Positions 19,537 through 30,359 of a stretch of DNA of 64,000 nucleotides are shown here, in pieces. The DNA lies in contig CANRNU010000005.1 in the NCBI GenBank assembly GCA_947632005.1, forward strand, positions 20,084 through 84,083, in the 5' to 3' direction. The notes under the pieces were generated by a model, which searched no databases, was not told the origin of the DNA, and saw only the letters and a program-made list of their open reading frames with translations. Source of the DNA: an uncultured Oscillospiraceae bacterium. Its GTDB lineage: Bacteria; Bacillota; Clostridia; Oscillospirales; Oscillospiraceae. A program made the translations under genes and the position numbers. Position 1 is the first letter of the stretch, and each line of letters opens with the position of its first letter.

Positions 19537-20892
19537 ATGAGCGAAAAGTCCTCCTCCGTGGCAACGACAAAAGACTTAAAGCGTGTCCTCGGCCTTAAAG
19601 AACTGTTTTTTACAGCGATAGGCCAGATCATCGGCGGCGGCATCATGTCCCTGACCGGTGTTGCCATCGCAAGAAGCGGACACTCCGTGCCCATCGCGTT
19701 CATATTGTCTGCCATCATCGTCGTGCTCATTACGATCCCCAGGATCATTCTCTGCGGAACGATCCGCATGCGGGGCGGCGAATATACGATGATCGGGCTG
19801 CTGGCCGGAGAGAAATTCGCCGGTGTGTTTGTGTGGCTGCACATTGCCCAGAACATCGCGATCGCCATGTATGCCCTGTCCTTTGCGGACTATTTCCTGG
19901 CATTGTTTACCGGCCTTGACCGAAAACTGATCGCGATCGTCATTCTTACCCTGTTCTACTTGCTCAATCTTCTCGGAATTGATAAAATGGCCAAGGCGCA
20001 GAACTGGATCGTGGGGATCATGTGCGCGAGCCTCGCGGCATTTTGTGCCTTTGGTATTACAAAGGTCGATTTTTCGGCGTTCGCCCCCTCTGTCATCTTT
20101 GAACACGGCGGCGTATCCGGGATGCTGAGCGCGGCGGTCCTCCTGATCTACGCCACAAGCGGCGCTTCCGCGATGATGAACCTGAGCGCGGAGGCAAAGG
20201 ACCCGGTGCGCGACCTGCCAAAAGCGATGCTGACATCCACATTCGTGGTCGCGGTCCTCTACGCGTTTATGGGCATCGTGGCGTCCGGCGTACTTCCGAT
20301 CGACCAGGTGGCGAATCAGTCTCTGGCGCTCGTCGCCAATGAAGTGCTCCCCCGTCCCCTGTACGTATTCTTTGTGGTCGGCGGATGCATGTTCGCTTTG
20401 ATCTCTACCCTGAACTCCCAGTTCGCGTGGGCGACCAAGCCCATCATGCAGGCGTGCGTGGACGGATGGCTCCCGGAAAAGCTGGGCGTCGTCAACAATA
20501 AGTATAAGACGCCCCATATCCTTCTGACGATCCTGTACGTGATCGCGCTGGCGTGCATTCTCTTCAACCTTGACCTGGACATCATCGCCACGGTAACGGT
20601 GATCATCAACCAGTTGATGTACCTGATGGTGAATATCAACATCGTTCGCCTGCCGAAGCTTCTGCCGGCACAGTGGGAAAAGTCCAAATTCAAGGTCTCC
20701 AACGGCGTATTGAGAACTCTGTCCGTGGCAGCGGTCGTTATGAATCTCGTCAACATCTGGCTGGTCGCGCACGATTACAGCTGGTGGGTCTACGCAGCGA
20801 ACATCGGATGCTTCGCTTTGGCATACATCTATGCCGTCGTCTGCATGAAGGCCGGAAAGGTCCATATGGAGATCAGCTACGAGGATCAATGA
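19537..20892 (+). CDS. APC-family amino-acid permease
   Basis: KRVLGLKELFFTAIGQIIGGGIMSLTGVAI, ~12 TM segments. Confidence 0.9.
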   Translation: MSEKSSSVATTKDLKRVLGLKELFFTAIGQIIGGGIMSLTGVAIARSGHSVPIAFILSAIIVVLITIPRIILCGTIRMRGGEYTMIGLLAGEKFAGVFVWLHIAQNIAIAMYALSFADYFLALFTGLDRKLIAIVILTLFYLLNLLGIDKMAKAQNWIVGIMCASLAAFCAFGITKVDFSAFAPSVIFEHGGVSGMLSAAVLLIYATSGASAMMNLSAEAKDPVRDLPKAMLTSTFVVAVLYAFMGIVASGVLPIDQVANQSLALVANEVLPRPLYVFFVVGGCMFALISTLNSQFAWATKPIMQACVDGWLPEKLGVVNNKYKTPHILLTILYVIALACILFNLDLDIIATVTVIINQLMYLMVNINIVRLPKLLPAQWEKSKFKVSNGVLRTLSVAAVVMNLVNIWLVAHDYSWWVYAANIGCFALAYIYAVVCMKAGKVHMEISYEDQ

Positions 20893-21020
20893 CCGGTTTC
20901 CTGCTGCTCTCATCTAAATCAAAACGCAAAGTGTTGACTTAAGCTTCGTCATGAAAGTAAAATATAAAGACTTCCCGCACCACACAAGACAGCGGCGGGA
21001 ATGCCGGAAGGAGGGCTCTT

Positions 21021-22238
21021 ATGAAATACGATTTTGAAACGATCTGGGACAGAAAAGGAAAAGACGCTTCAGCAGTGGATATCATCGGAAAAGACGTGAC
21101 CTGGACCAAAGCGCCGAAAGCGCCGCAGGATGGCTTTTCCGCCATCCCCATGTGGGTGGCAGACATGAACTTCGCCACCGCCCCGACCATTCCCCAGGCG
21201 ATCATCCAGCGCGCAGAGCATCCGCTGTACGGCTACTTCGCGACCCGCAAGGAATATTATGACGCGATCATCGACTGGCACGAATCAAGGAACGGGGTCA
21301 CAGGCTTGACAGCAGACGCCATCGGCTACGAAAACGGTGTGCTGGGCTGTGTGGCATGTGCCGTCCAGGCATTTACCGCACCGGGAGAGAAAGTGCTGAT
21401 CCACAGCCCGACATATATCGGTTTTACCCACGTGTTTGAAGATACCGGCCGTGTGGCGGAACTCAGCCCGCTGAAGCGCGATGAAAAAGGCGTCTGGCGG
21501 ATGGACTATGAGGATATGGACCGCCGGTTAAAGGCGAACGGGATACACCTCGCGATCCTTTGCAGCCCGCACAACCCTTGCGGGCGCGTCTGGGAACGGG
21601 AAGAGCTGGAGAAGGCGATGGAGGTATTCAGGGAGAATGACTGCATCGTGGTATCCGATGAGATCTGGTCGGATATCGTTCTCAACGGGCACAGGCATAT
21701 CCCCACGCAGAGCATCAGCGAAGACGCGAGAAACCGCACGATCGGCATTTATGCTCCCAGCAAAACATTTAACCTGGCCGGTCTGATCGGGAGCTATCAC
21801 ATCATTTACAACCGGCATCTGCGTGACCGGATGGCTCACATGACCTCGACCTTCCACTACAACGACTTGAACCTCCTGTCCATGTATGCCCTGATGGGCG
21901 CGTATAGCGAGACAGGGAAAGAGTGGACCGACGAGCTCTGCGAGGTGCTCTCCAAGAACATCAATTACGCATATGACTATATCGAGAAGCATTTTCAGGG
22001 CGTATCGGTCGCAAAGCCCGATGGGACCTATATGATGTTCCTGCATTGTGAGGAATTCTGCAAAAAGGCAGGGCTCACTCTGGACGAGCTCCTGGAGGCC
22101 GGATGGAAAGTCGGCGTAGCCTGGCAGGACGGCGCGGCATTCCATGACGAATGGGCGGTAAGAATGAACTTTGCCGTCCCGTACAGTTTGGTCGTAGAGG
22201 CCATGGACCGGCTGGACAAATACGTCTTCAATAAGTAA
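21021..22238 (+). CDS. MalY/PatB-family PLP C-S lyase/aminotransferase
   Basis: WVADMNFATAPTIPQAI, LAILCSPHNPCGRVW, VSDEIWSDIVL, PSKTFNLAGL. Confidence 0.9.
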   Translation: MKYDFETIWDRKGKDASAVDIIGKDVTWTKAPKAPQDGFSAIPMWVADMNFATAPTIPQAIIQRAEHPLYGYFATRKEYYDAIIDWHESRNGVTGLTADAIGYENGVLGCVACAVQAFTAPGEKVLIHSPTYIGFTHVFEDTGRVAELSPLKRDEKGVWRMDYEDMDRRLKANGIHLAILCSPHNPCGRVWEREELEKAMEVFRENDCIVVSDEIWSDIVLNGHRHIPTQSISEDARNRTIGIYAPSKTFNLAGLIGSYHIIYNRHLRDRMAHMTSTFHYNDLNLLSMYALMGAYSETGKEWTDELCEVLSKNINYAYDYIEKHFQGVSVAKPDGTYMMFLHCEEFCKKAGLTLDELLEAGWKVGVAWQDGAAFHDEWAVRMNFAVPYSLVVEAMDRLDKYVFNK

Positions 22239-22301
22239 AATACATATGCAGATCTCGAGCGCCCGCCGAGGACGGCGGGCGCTCACCACACAAGGAGGAA
22301 T

Positions 22302-22676
22302 ATGACTATGACCATCATCCATACCGACGCCGCCCCCGCCGCCATCGGCCCCTATTCCCAGGGCTATGAGGTGAACGGCCTGGTGTGCACCTCGGGCCAG
22401 ATACCCGTGGACCCCGCCACCGGCGCCGTGCCGGAGGGCATCGCCGCCCAGGCGGAACAGAGCTGCAAAAACGTGGGCGCCATCCTGGCCGCCGCCGGCG
22501 TTGGCTTTGAAAATGTCTTCAAGACCACCTGCTTTTTGGCCGATATGGGCGACTTCGCCGCCTTCAACCAGGTCTATGAGAAGTTCTTCGTCTCCAAGCC
22601 CGCCCGCAGCTGCGTGGCGGTGAAGGACCTGCCCAAGGGCGTGCTGTGCGAGATCGAGGCCCTCGCCGCCAAGTAA
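22302..22676 (+). CDS. RidA-family enamine/imine deaminase
   Basis: AAPAAIGPYSQGYEVNGLVCTSGQIPVDPATG...FKTTCFLADMGDFAAFNQVYEKFF. Confidence 0.93.
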   Translation: MTMTIIHTDAAPAAIGPYSQGYEVNGLVCTSGQIPVDPATGAVPEGIAAQAEQSCKNVGAILAAAGVGFENVFKTTCFLADMGDFAAFNQVYEKFFVSKPARSCVAVKDLPKGVLCEIEALAAK

Positions 22677-22687
22677 ACACCCAGCCG

Positions 22688-22729
22688 CAAAAAATAAGGG
22701 ACCGGAAATTCCCGGTCCCTTATTTTTGC
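22688..22729. terminator. Bidirectional terminator between ridA-like and asnS
   Basis: GCAAAAAATAAGGGACCGG / CCGGTCCCTTATTTTTGC. Confidence 0.8.
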
Positions 22730-22731
22730 TC

Positions 22732-24126
<1,395 letters not shown>

Positions 24127-24199
24127 GGTTGCTGCCTCCCTTGCTGCCAATAAGTATGCCGTCATTATATACGCAATATTTCTTTTTTTCAATATTGTT

Positions 24200-24994
24200 T
24201 CAATATTGGATATAGGGGCATTGCAGCCAGTGGGTCCAGGGCCGGTCCGCCACACGGGTTTTCACCACCCCGCCGGCGTGGGAGATGGCCTCGATGGCCC
24301 AGCCGCCGCCGATGTACACGCCGATGTGGCCCTTGTCGGAGTAGACCAGCAGCCCCGGCTCGTCTGGCATGGTGTCGATGGGGCCCTTGTCCGGGGCGGT
24401 CTCGTAAAAGCCGTCGGTGCCTATATCCGGCATATCGCCGTAGTCATAGGAAATGCTGTGCTGGGCCGGGTCATACCAGCCGTATCCCTTGATGAGCCCG
24501 GTGCAGTCCGCCACCCGCCGGCCCATCCACTTTTCCCGGATGATCAGCTCGTATTCCTCCACCGCATCGCCGTACTGGTCCAGCTTGTATTGCAATAGGT
24601 CCTCGTCCAGTACATTGCCGAAAGTGCCCCACACGTAGCCCCACTGATTGTCCCAGGCCATCTCCGCCCAGGCCGCCAGGTCCGCGGCGTTCTTGCCGGA
24701 CAAGTCGGAAAAACGGCTCTCATCGATCTCGGTGGAAGTCCCCGTGCCCCGCTGGACCAATACATATTCGCCTTCCTTCCACTCGAACATCTCGCCGCCT
24801 ACGGGCTCCGCCGGGACCTCCGCCGTCGTCGTTTCTTCCACCGGGGCCGACGGCGCAGGCGTGGCCTCCCCCGCCATCGGGGGCCTTTTGCCGCACCCTC
24901 TCATCATCAGCAGCAGCGCCGCCGTCACCGCCAGCAACCCTATGAGCGCCAGTTCGTATTTTATCCGCCGCTGCACAGCTGTCATCCCGCCCAT
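24200..24994 (-). CDS. NlpC/P60-type peptidase, membrane-anchored
   Basis: N-terminal [39 protein letters not shown]. Confidence 0.75.
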   Translation of the reverse strand: MGGMTAVQRRIKYELALIGLLAVTAALLLMMRGCGKRPPMAGEATPAPSAPVEETTTAEVPAEPVGGEMFEWKEGEYVLVQRGTGTSTEIDESRFSDLSGKNAADLAAWAEMAWDNQWGYVWGTFGNVLDEDLLQYKLDQYGDAVEEYELIIREKWMGRRVADCTGLIKGYGWYDPAQHSISYDYGDMPDIGTDGFYETAPDKGPIDTMPDEPGLLVYSDKGHIGVYIGGGWAIEAISHAGGVVKTRVADRPWTHWLQCPYIQY

Positions 24995-25072
24995 GCCGCC
25001 ACCTCTCTACGCTTTTTTGTCCAGCGTAGAGCAAAGTTGTGGCCGGTCTGTTACCGCAGGCTTAAGGACCCT

Positions 25073-27016
25073 TTAAGACTTTCTTAAGATATTCTTAATT
25101 TGGCACGCCAGGTCCTGTTCCTGCCAAATTTCGGCGGATTGCATAGGTTTGGGACTTTTGCGGATAATAAATCCTGTCCGACAAAAAGATGACAGGAGGA
25201 TAAAGATGAAAGCAACAGGGATCGTGCGGCGCATCGACGACCTTGGCCGGGTGGTCATCCCCAAGGAGATCCGCCGCACCATGCGCATCCGCGAGGGCGA
25301 CCCGACACTGATAATATTGACATCGTAGACCTTGTCCGGGTGCAATATTGACTCCTGGACTATCCGGGTCTGTAAGCTATCCACGATGCCGGAATTAAAA
25401 TTTGCCGCGTCCTCCCCCGGGAGCATCCCTGTGCGCAGAATGCTGTCCACGTCTGCCTTCAGCTGCACGTCGATGTGGTCCTCGTAAACGGTGATACGCT
25501 CCACGATGAGGGCCAGGTCGTTCTTGTCCAGCTTGGGCTTGTGGAGGATGTCATCGAAGATGTCCATGGCCGTCTTGGCCGCCCGATTCACCCGGATGAT
25601 GGTGTTGCGCCGGTCCGCGCTCAACTCGATCTGTGTCGTGATGGCCTCGATACGGCGGAGCAGGTCCGTCTCCATCTCGTCGTAGGTCTCCTCCAGCAGC
25701 GCCTCGTTCTCCGGGTGCTTCATAATGTCCCGTATCCGCTGGCGCTTGGTGGCCTTCAGCTCCTCCTGGAGCTGTTCCCGGACCTTATCCAGATTCTCCA
25801 TGGCCGTCTCCACCCGGGATACGTCATGCTCCTCGTTCTTCAGGTCCGCGTTCAGCCGGGCCAGCATGGCGTCGCAGCTGTCCATCACCTTCTGGATGTA
25901 GATCTTCAGCACTTCGTCCAGCTTATCTCCCCGGATGTGGTGGCTGGTGCAGCCCTTCAGGCCCCGGCGGTGATAGAGCCCGCAGCGGTAGGCCTCCTTG
26001 AGCTTGGGATTGCTCATGGCGAACATGGGGCTGCCACAGTCCCCGCAGAAGAGGAAACCGGAGTACATATTGTCGTACTTTTTATTGCCCCGGTAGCAGT
26101 TGGTGGAGCGGCGCTGTCGGGCTTCCCGGGCCGCGGCGAATGTGCGGTAGTCGATGATCGCCTGGTGGTGGTTTTCAAAGACCAACTGCGCCGTCTCGTC
26201 CTGGCGCATGTCCCGGCCGTTGATGAAGCGGCGTGTGAACTTGCCCTGCCGCAGGGTCCCAATGTAGAAGTCGTTGTCCAGGATGGTCTGTACGGTGATG
26301 ATGCTCCACTCAGGCTTCACTTCCCGGCGGTACTCGGCGCCCTCCGCCTCCTTGCGCTCCCGCTCCGCCATCCTGGGCGTGGGTATATGCTGGTCGGTGA
26401 GATAGTTTGCGATCTTCTTGTAGCCCCAGCCGTCCAGGTAGAGCTGGAAGATCTGCCGGACCACATCCGCCTCCACGGGCACCACCTCGAAGCCCTTGCC
26501 CTTGACGATGTACCCATAGGGTGCGGCGCAGATCCATTCCCCCTCCTGCTGCCGGCGGGTGATGACCGACCGGACCTTCCGGGAGGAGTCCGTCACCGGC
26601 ATCTCATTGAGGAAGAACCGCAGGATGATGTTCTCCCACTGGTCCGACTGGGGGAAGTCGATGTTGTCGTCGATGGCGATGATCCGCGCCCCCGCGTCCC
26701 GCAGGTCCTCCAGCTCCACCAGCCCCCGGCTGGTCCGCCGGGAAAACCGGGAGAAGTCCTTGACCACCAGGATGTCGTATTGGTGGCTGAGCAGCTTGGG
26801 CCGCATGGCCTGGTAGCCCTCCCGTTGGGTGAAGGTGTACCCGGACCGGTCCCGGTCCTCATACATGGTGAGGGTGCTTCCCGGGAACCGACGCCTGACA
26901 AAGTCCTCGATGATGGACTTCTGGTTTTCGATGGACACGTTCTCCCGTCCCATGTCCTCATCCACCGATATTCGGCAGTACCCGGCGATGTCATAGTGTT
27001 CTATCAATGTTATCAC
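25073..27016 (-). CDS. Large serine recombinase (integrase); last ~75 codons lie in host DNA
   Basis: IAGYCRISVDEDMGRENVSIENQKSIIEDF, LVVKDFSRFSRR, Zn ribbon CGDCGSPMF...C, coiled coil. TTG 27007 with AGGTGA is an alternative start. Confidence 0.93.
   Translation of the reverse strand: MITLIEHYDIAGYCRISVDEDMGRENVSIENQKSIIEDFVRRRFPGSTLTMYEDRDRSGYTFTQREGYQAMRPKLLSHQYDILVVKDFSRFSRRTSRGLVELEDLRDAGARIIAIDDNIDFPQSDQWENIILRFFLNEMPVTDSSRKVRSVITRRQQEGEWICAAPYGYIVKGKGFEVVPVEADVVRQIFQLYLDGWGYKKIANYLTDQHIPTPRMAERERKEAEGAEYRREVKPEWSIITVQTILDNDFYIGTLRQGKFTRRFINGRDMRQDETAQLVFENHHQAIIDYRTFAAAREARQRRSTNCYRGNKKYDNMYSGFLFCGDCGSPMFAMSNPKLKEAYRCGLYHRRGLKGCTSHHIRGDKLDEVLKIYIQKVMDSCDAMLARLNADLKNEEHDVSRVETAMENLDKVREQLQEELKATKRQRIRDIMKHPENEALLEETYDEMETDLLRRIEAITTQIELSADRRNTIIRVNRAAKTAMDIFDDILHKPKLDKNDLALIVERITVYEDHIDVQLKADVDSILRTGMLPGEDAANFNSGIVDSLQTRIVQESILHPDKVYDVNIISVGSPSRMRMVRRISLGMTTRPRSSMRRTIPVAFIFILLSSFCRTGFIIRKSPKPMQSAEIWQEQDLACQIKNILRKS
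25206..25328 (+). pseudogene. spoVT: spoVT-like (AbrB-family) N-terminal fragment truncated by element insertion
   Basis: GGAGG RBS then MKATGIVRRIDDLGRVVIPKEIRRTMRIREGDP, after which SpoVT-like sequence stops and TLIILTS* follows from element DNA. Confidence 0.88.
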
Positions 27017-27161
27017 CTATTTATATCCTTTAATTTTTCTGTAATTGTATCACACCCTCTGTTCTTATGCAAGTGTATGGAAGGGGCGAAACGGAGAAAA
27101 AACGGGAGGTTCCTCCTTTTTATCATTTGCGGTCAAGTAATTATCTGGCTCTCAAAGATAT

Positions 27162-27206
27162 CGCCGATAATTTATCGGCGTTATTTATCGGCGCTTTTTA
27201 TCGGCA
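27162..27206. repeat. Iteron-like 13-bp direct repeats plus one inverted copy
   Basis: TTATCGGC[G/A] at 27172, 27185, 27198 (exact 13-bp period); CGCCGATAA at 27162. Confidence 0.8.
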
Positions 27207-27222
27207 CCATGGAGAATATGTA

Positions 27223-27249
27223 AGACCGGGCAGGGGTATCCTGCCCGGT
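27223..27249. terminator. Stem-loop (possible terminator)
   Basis: GACCGGGCAGG-ggtat-CCTGCCCGGTC. Confidence 0.5.
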
Positions 27250-27256
27250 CATCGGT

Positions 27257-27463
27257 TCAGCCCCGGTTGTGCCGCAGAAGGGCAAGGGTGCTGTCGTACA
27301 GCGGCTCCTGCCCGGAACGGAACACCACCGGGGTCAGCTTTTGCCTGGCCAGCGACTGGATGATGCCAGGAAGCTCAGCCATGCACTGATCGTTTGATTG
27401 ATCCTCTTTCGTCAGCCAGATCACCGCGATGTCATTTGCGGGACCGGTCTGAACGATCTCCAT
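27257..27463 (-). CDS. Small mobile-element-associated hypothetical protein
   Basis: 68-aa ORF MEIVQTGPANDIAVIWLTKEDQ... in operon orientation. Confidence 0.5.
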   Translation of the reverse strand: MEIVQTGPANDIAVIWLTKEDQSNDQCMAELPGIIQSLARQKLTPVVFRSGQEPLYDSTLALLRHNRG

Positions 27464-27559
27464 GGACAGCCCCCCTTCCTCGCATACGGTCCGTCACCGG
27501 GATTATGGCCCGGCAGGGCGGGCGATATACCGGATATGCCATGTTCGCGCCTCCGGGAT

Positions 27560-28441
27560 TCAGCGGGCGTCCTTGTCCCGCTGGCGGCGGAGATATTTGG
27601 CGTAATACTCGCAGGCCTTGACGATGAATTCCTCCCGGTGTTTGGCGTCGTAGTCCTCCGGCACCGCGCCCCGGAGCCGCTCCCAGGGCACGCGCACCGC
27701 CTCCCGCTGGTTGGGCTTTTCCCGGGCCATCATCTCCGCGGCCATCTCCCGCGTCAGCCGGCCCGCCTGGCTTTCCTCTTTCAGGTGGTACGCCTGCCCC
27801 ACGGAGGGGGTGCAGGCGTTGGCCTCCACCTCTTCCAGCACCCAGCGCTGCTCCTCCGGCTTCAGATAGGACAGACTCACGGCGGGCGTGAACGCGACTC
27901 GCCCCTGGTCCATCAGGTCCAGCAACTCCGGGAGGAGATAGGTCAGGCGAATATAGCGCTGGACAGTCTTATAGCTCTCCCCTGCGTCGCTCCCAATTTC
28001 CGCCGCAACCCGATTCGCGTCTAACTTCGGGACAAGTTGTCCCGAAGTTAAGTCAGTTCGTTTCCCTTGGCGGTTTAGTGCTTCTGCTTTCATCTTGTAG
28101 GCAAACGCTTTCTCGCTGGGGAGGATGTGTTCTCTCTGCAAATTCGCGTCCACCACCGCGATGGCGGCCTCATCGTCGGTCATGGGCTGAACGATGACCG
28201 GCACGGACTCCATATCCAGCCGCTGGCAGGCCGCCAAACGGCGATGGCCGGATATGACCTCATAGCCCAGGGCGGCGTCCGCCATGGGCCTTACGATCAG
28301 AGGCGCGAGAACGCCCCGCTCCTGAATGCTCTCGGTGAGCGCGTCCATCTCCTCGCCCTCCCGCACCATATAGGGATTGCCCTCGAAGGGGTGCAGGTCC
28401 TTGACGGGGATGACCGCCGCCTTTCTTTCCGTTTTCTTCAT
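27560..28441 (-). CDS. ParB/RepB/Spo0J-family partition protein
   Basis: IPVKDLHPFEGNPYMVREGEEMDALTESIQERGVLAPLIVRP, GYEVISGHRRLAA, NLQREHILPSEKAFAYKM. Confidence 0.93.
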   Translation of the reverse strand: MKKTERKAAVIPVKDLHPFEGNPYMVREGEEMDALTESIQERGVLAPLIVRPMADAALGYEVISGHRRLAACQRLDMESVPVIVQPMTDDEAAIAVVDANLQREHILPSEKAFAYKMKAEALNRQGKRTDLTSGQLVPKLDANRVAAEIGSDAGESYKTVQRYIRLTYLLPELLDLMDQGRVAFTPAVSLSYLKPEEQRWVLEEVEANACTPSVGQAYHLKEESQAGRLTREMAAEMMAREKPNQREAVRVPWERLRGAVPEDYDAKHREEFIVKACEYYAKYLRRQRDKDAR

Positions 28442-28442
28442 A

Positions 28443-29771
28443 TCATCTTGTCCTTTCTTTTGTTCGTTGTTTCTTCCGGGCGTCCGCCTCCAGACGGCGC
28501 TCAGTCATGAGAAGGTCGTACAGCCGCGGAGACTTATTCAAAATGCGCTCCGCCGTACGAAGCTTTTGGCGCAGGGGCGTGATCCGTCGGGTCACTTCCC
28601 TGCGCCGTGCTTTGTTTTCCGCCTGGTCCTCCGTGGACTTCGGGCAGCGTATCCGGTTGCTGATCTTGTCCCGCTCCCTTTCCAGAGCGGCGATCTCTCC
28701 CTTCGTTTGGTTTACATAAGATTGCAAATCTGCGACGGTGTGCAGCCCGTTCTCTCGCAAAAAGTGGTGGTCCGCCACATACCGCTCCAGGTTCCGGGCC
28801 TCGTTCCGCAGCTCCGCCGAGCGTATCGCGCTCTCCCGGGCCATCTTCAGAAGCAGGATCATCACATAGAACATGGCCTCTATGAACACCTCCACGCCGT
28901 CCCGGCTGTGGCCGATGTCAAAGTCCAGCTTCTTCAAAAGGTCGTCCAGCGGATATTTGTGCTTTACGGTTGGCGGCTGCCGCCAGATCGGTTCCTCCCG
29001 GTTTTGGATGAACACGGCGGTGACGCGCTCCACGGTGAAGCCGATACTGTCCAGCCGCACAGGCCGCTTCCATCCCGGCGCTATGACTGTCACGTGCTTA
29101 TACCCATCGGTCCTGTTCAGGGTATAGCCTTTTGCCCGGAGGCTGGTGTACAGGTCCTCCATCTTCCGGCAGTACGGCAGGACCTCCCGCACATCGTTGG
29201 CCACCGCCTCCCGGTGGGACTTTCCGTAGTGGCTGTAGAAGTCCGCGTTTTCCAGCACGTCCTTGCCCCGCTCCCGGCAGATGGCGTCGGAGATGCACCG
29301 CAGCTCCAGGTGGCTGCCGATCTTATTGCGGAATTTCAGCCCATCCTTGAATGACACGCTGTTCACCACGAAATGGTTGTGGAGGTTGCCGGTGTTCAGG
29401 TGGGTCGTGACCACCACCTGGAACCGGCCGCCCCACATCCGCCGGGCCGTCTCCACGCCGATGGCATGTGCCTCCTCCGGTGTGACCTCGCCGGTCACGA
29501 AGCTCTGATAGCCGTGATAGGCCGCCACGGCACCCCGGTCTCCAAACCGCCGCTTAACCGCCATCATCTGGGCATAGGCGTTCCGTTTGGAGCAGTTTAC
29601 GCCGGACACATAGAGCCGCCGGTCCGTCTTGCCGTCGTTCTCGGCGTAACGGAGGGCGACGTACAGGTCCGCGTCCAGAAACTTGGCGTCCGTGGTCTTG
29701 TCCGGATTGGCGGCGTAGTCGATGACCTCCTTCAGCCGGCCCTTTACCGGCCAGAAGCCTGTGGTGGCCAT
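28443..29771 (-). CDS. Relaxase/mobilization nuclease (MobP-like)
   Basis: VVTTHLNTGNLHNHFVVNSVSF histidine motif; YGKSHREAV. Confidence 0.9.
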   Translation of the reverse strand: MATTGFWPVKGRLKEVIDYAANPDKTTDAKFLDADLYVALRYAENDGKTDRRLYVSGVNCSKRNAYAQMMAVKRRFGDRGAVAAYHGYQSFVTGEVTPEEAHAIGVETARRMWGGRFQVVVTTHLNTGNLHNHFVVNSVSFKDGLKFRNKIGSHLELRCISDAICRERGKDVLENADFYSHYGKSHREAVANDVREVLPYCRKMEDLYTSLRAKGYTLNRTDGYKHVTVIAPGWKRPVRLDSIGFTVERVTAVFIQNREEPIWRQPPTVKHKYPLDDLLKKLDFDIGHSRDGVEVFIEAMFYVMILLLKMARESAIRSAELRNEARNLERYVADHHFLRENGLHTVADLQSYVNQTKGEIAALERERDKISNRIRCPKSTEDQAENKARRREVTRRITPLRQKLRTAERILNKSPRLYDLLMTERRLEADARKKQRTKERTR

Positions 29772-30055
29772 TGTGTCTCCTCTCCCGGCGCGATCAGCTT
29801 TTCCATATCAGACATGAGCGCAAGGGCGGCGGCGTTGACCTCCGGGGAGAAGGGCTTTTCCGTGAGGGCGTCCAGCTTCTCAAAAAGCGCGAAGAAGGCA
29901 TCGGGCAATACCATTCCCGGCTTATAGTCCAGCGCCCGCCGGCGGATATATTCCGCGGCGGAAAGGCCGCAGTCCTTCGCAAGAGCCGTGATCCTTCCCT
30001 TGTCCCGGTCCGATACCCGCAGATACAGCCGGTTCGGTTTTTCCCTTATATTCAT
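29744..30055 (-). CDS. MobC-like mobilization accessory protein
   Basis: NRLYLRVSDRDKGRITALAKDCGLSAAEYIRRRALDYKPG; overlaps relaxase start. Confidence 0.75.
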   Translation of the reverse strand: MNIREKPNRLYLRVSDRDKGRITALAKDCGLSAAEYIRRRALDYKPGMVLPDAFFALFEKLDALTEKPFSPEVNAAALALMSDMEKLIAPGEETQWPPQASGR

Positions 30056-30136
30056 ACACATTCCCCCATTCTCAAAATTAGGCGTAAAAGCTGTCAACAG
30101 CAGCAGGCGCGGAAGCTATCCTGTCGGCGGGGTATT

Positions 30137-30209
30137 AGGGGCGAGCCCCTAAAGGGGACCGCGGGCGACAGCGCCCGCGGTCCATCGGAACTTGTGCCGT
30201 ACAAGTTCC
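30137..30209. other. Candidate oriT: three consecutive perfect inverted repeats upstream of mobC/relaxase
   Basis: AGGGGC-ga-GCCCCT (30137-30150); GGACCGCGGGCG-acag-CGCCCGCGGTCC (30156-30183); GGAACTTGT-gccgt-ACAAGTTCC (30187-30209). Confidence 0.5.
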
Positions 30210-30359
30210 CTGCTCGTTACGGTGTGGGACGCGCCCCGCGAGGGAATACGGCCGTTCCGGCGCGGCTCACACCGACGTTCGTGGTCTTATCCGAAGGTGC
30301 CAGAGCCGGCACCGGGCAATGCCGCCGGCGGTGCCAAAATCTTTCGTTTTCGGCACACA

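Noticed and set aside
25475-27223. 582-aa plus-strand ORF opposite the serine recombinase
   Set aside because: Shadow ORF; the recombinase frame has all family motifs.
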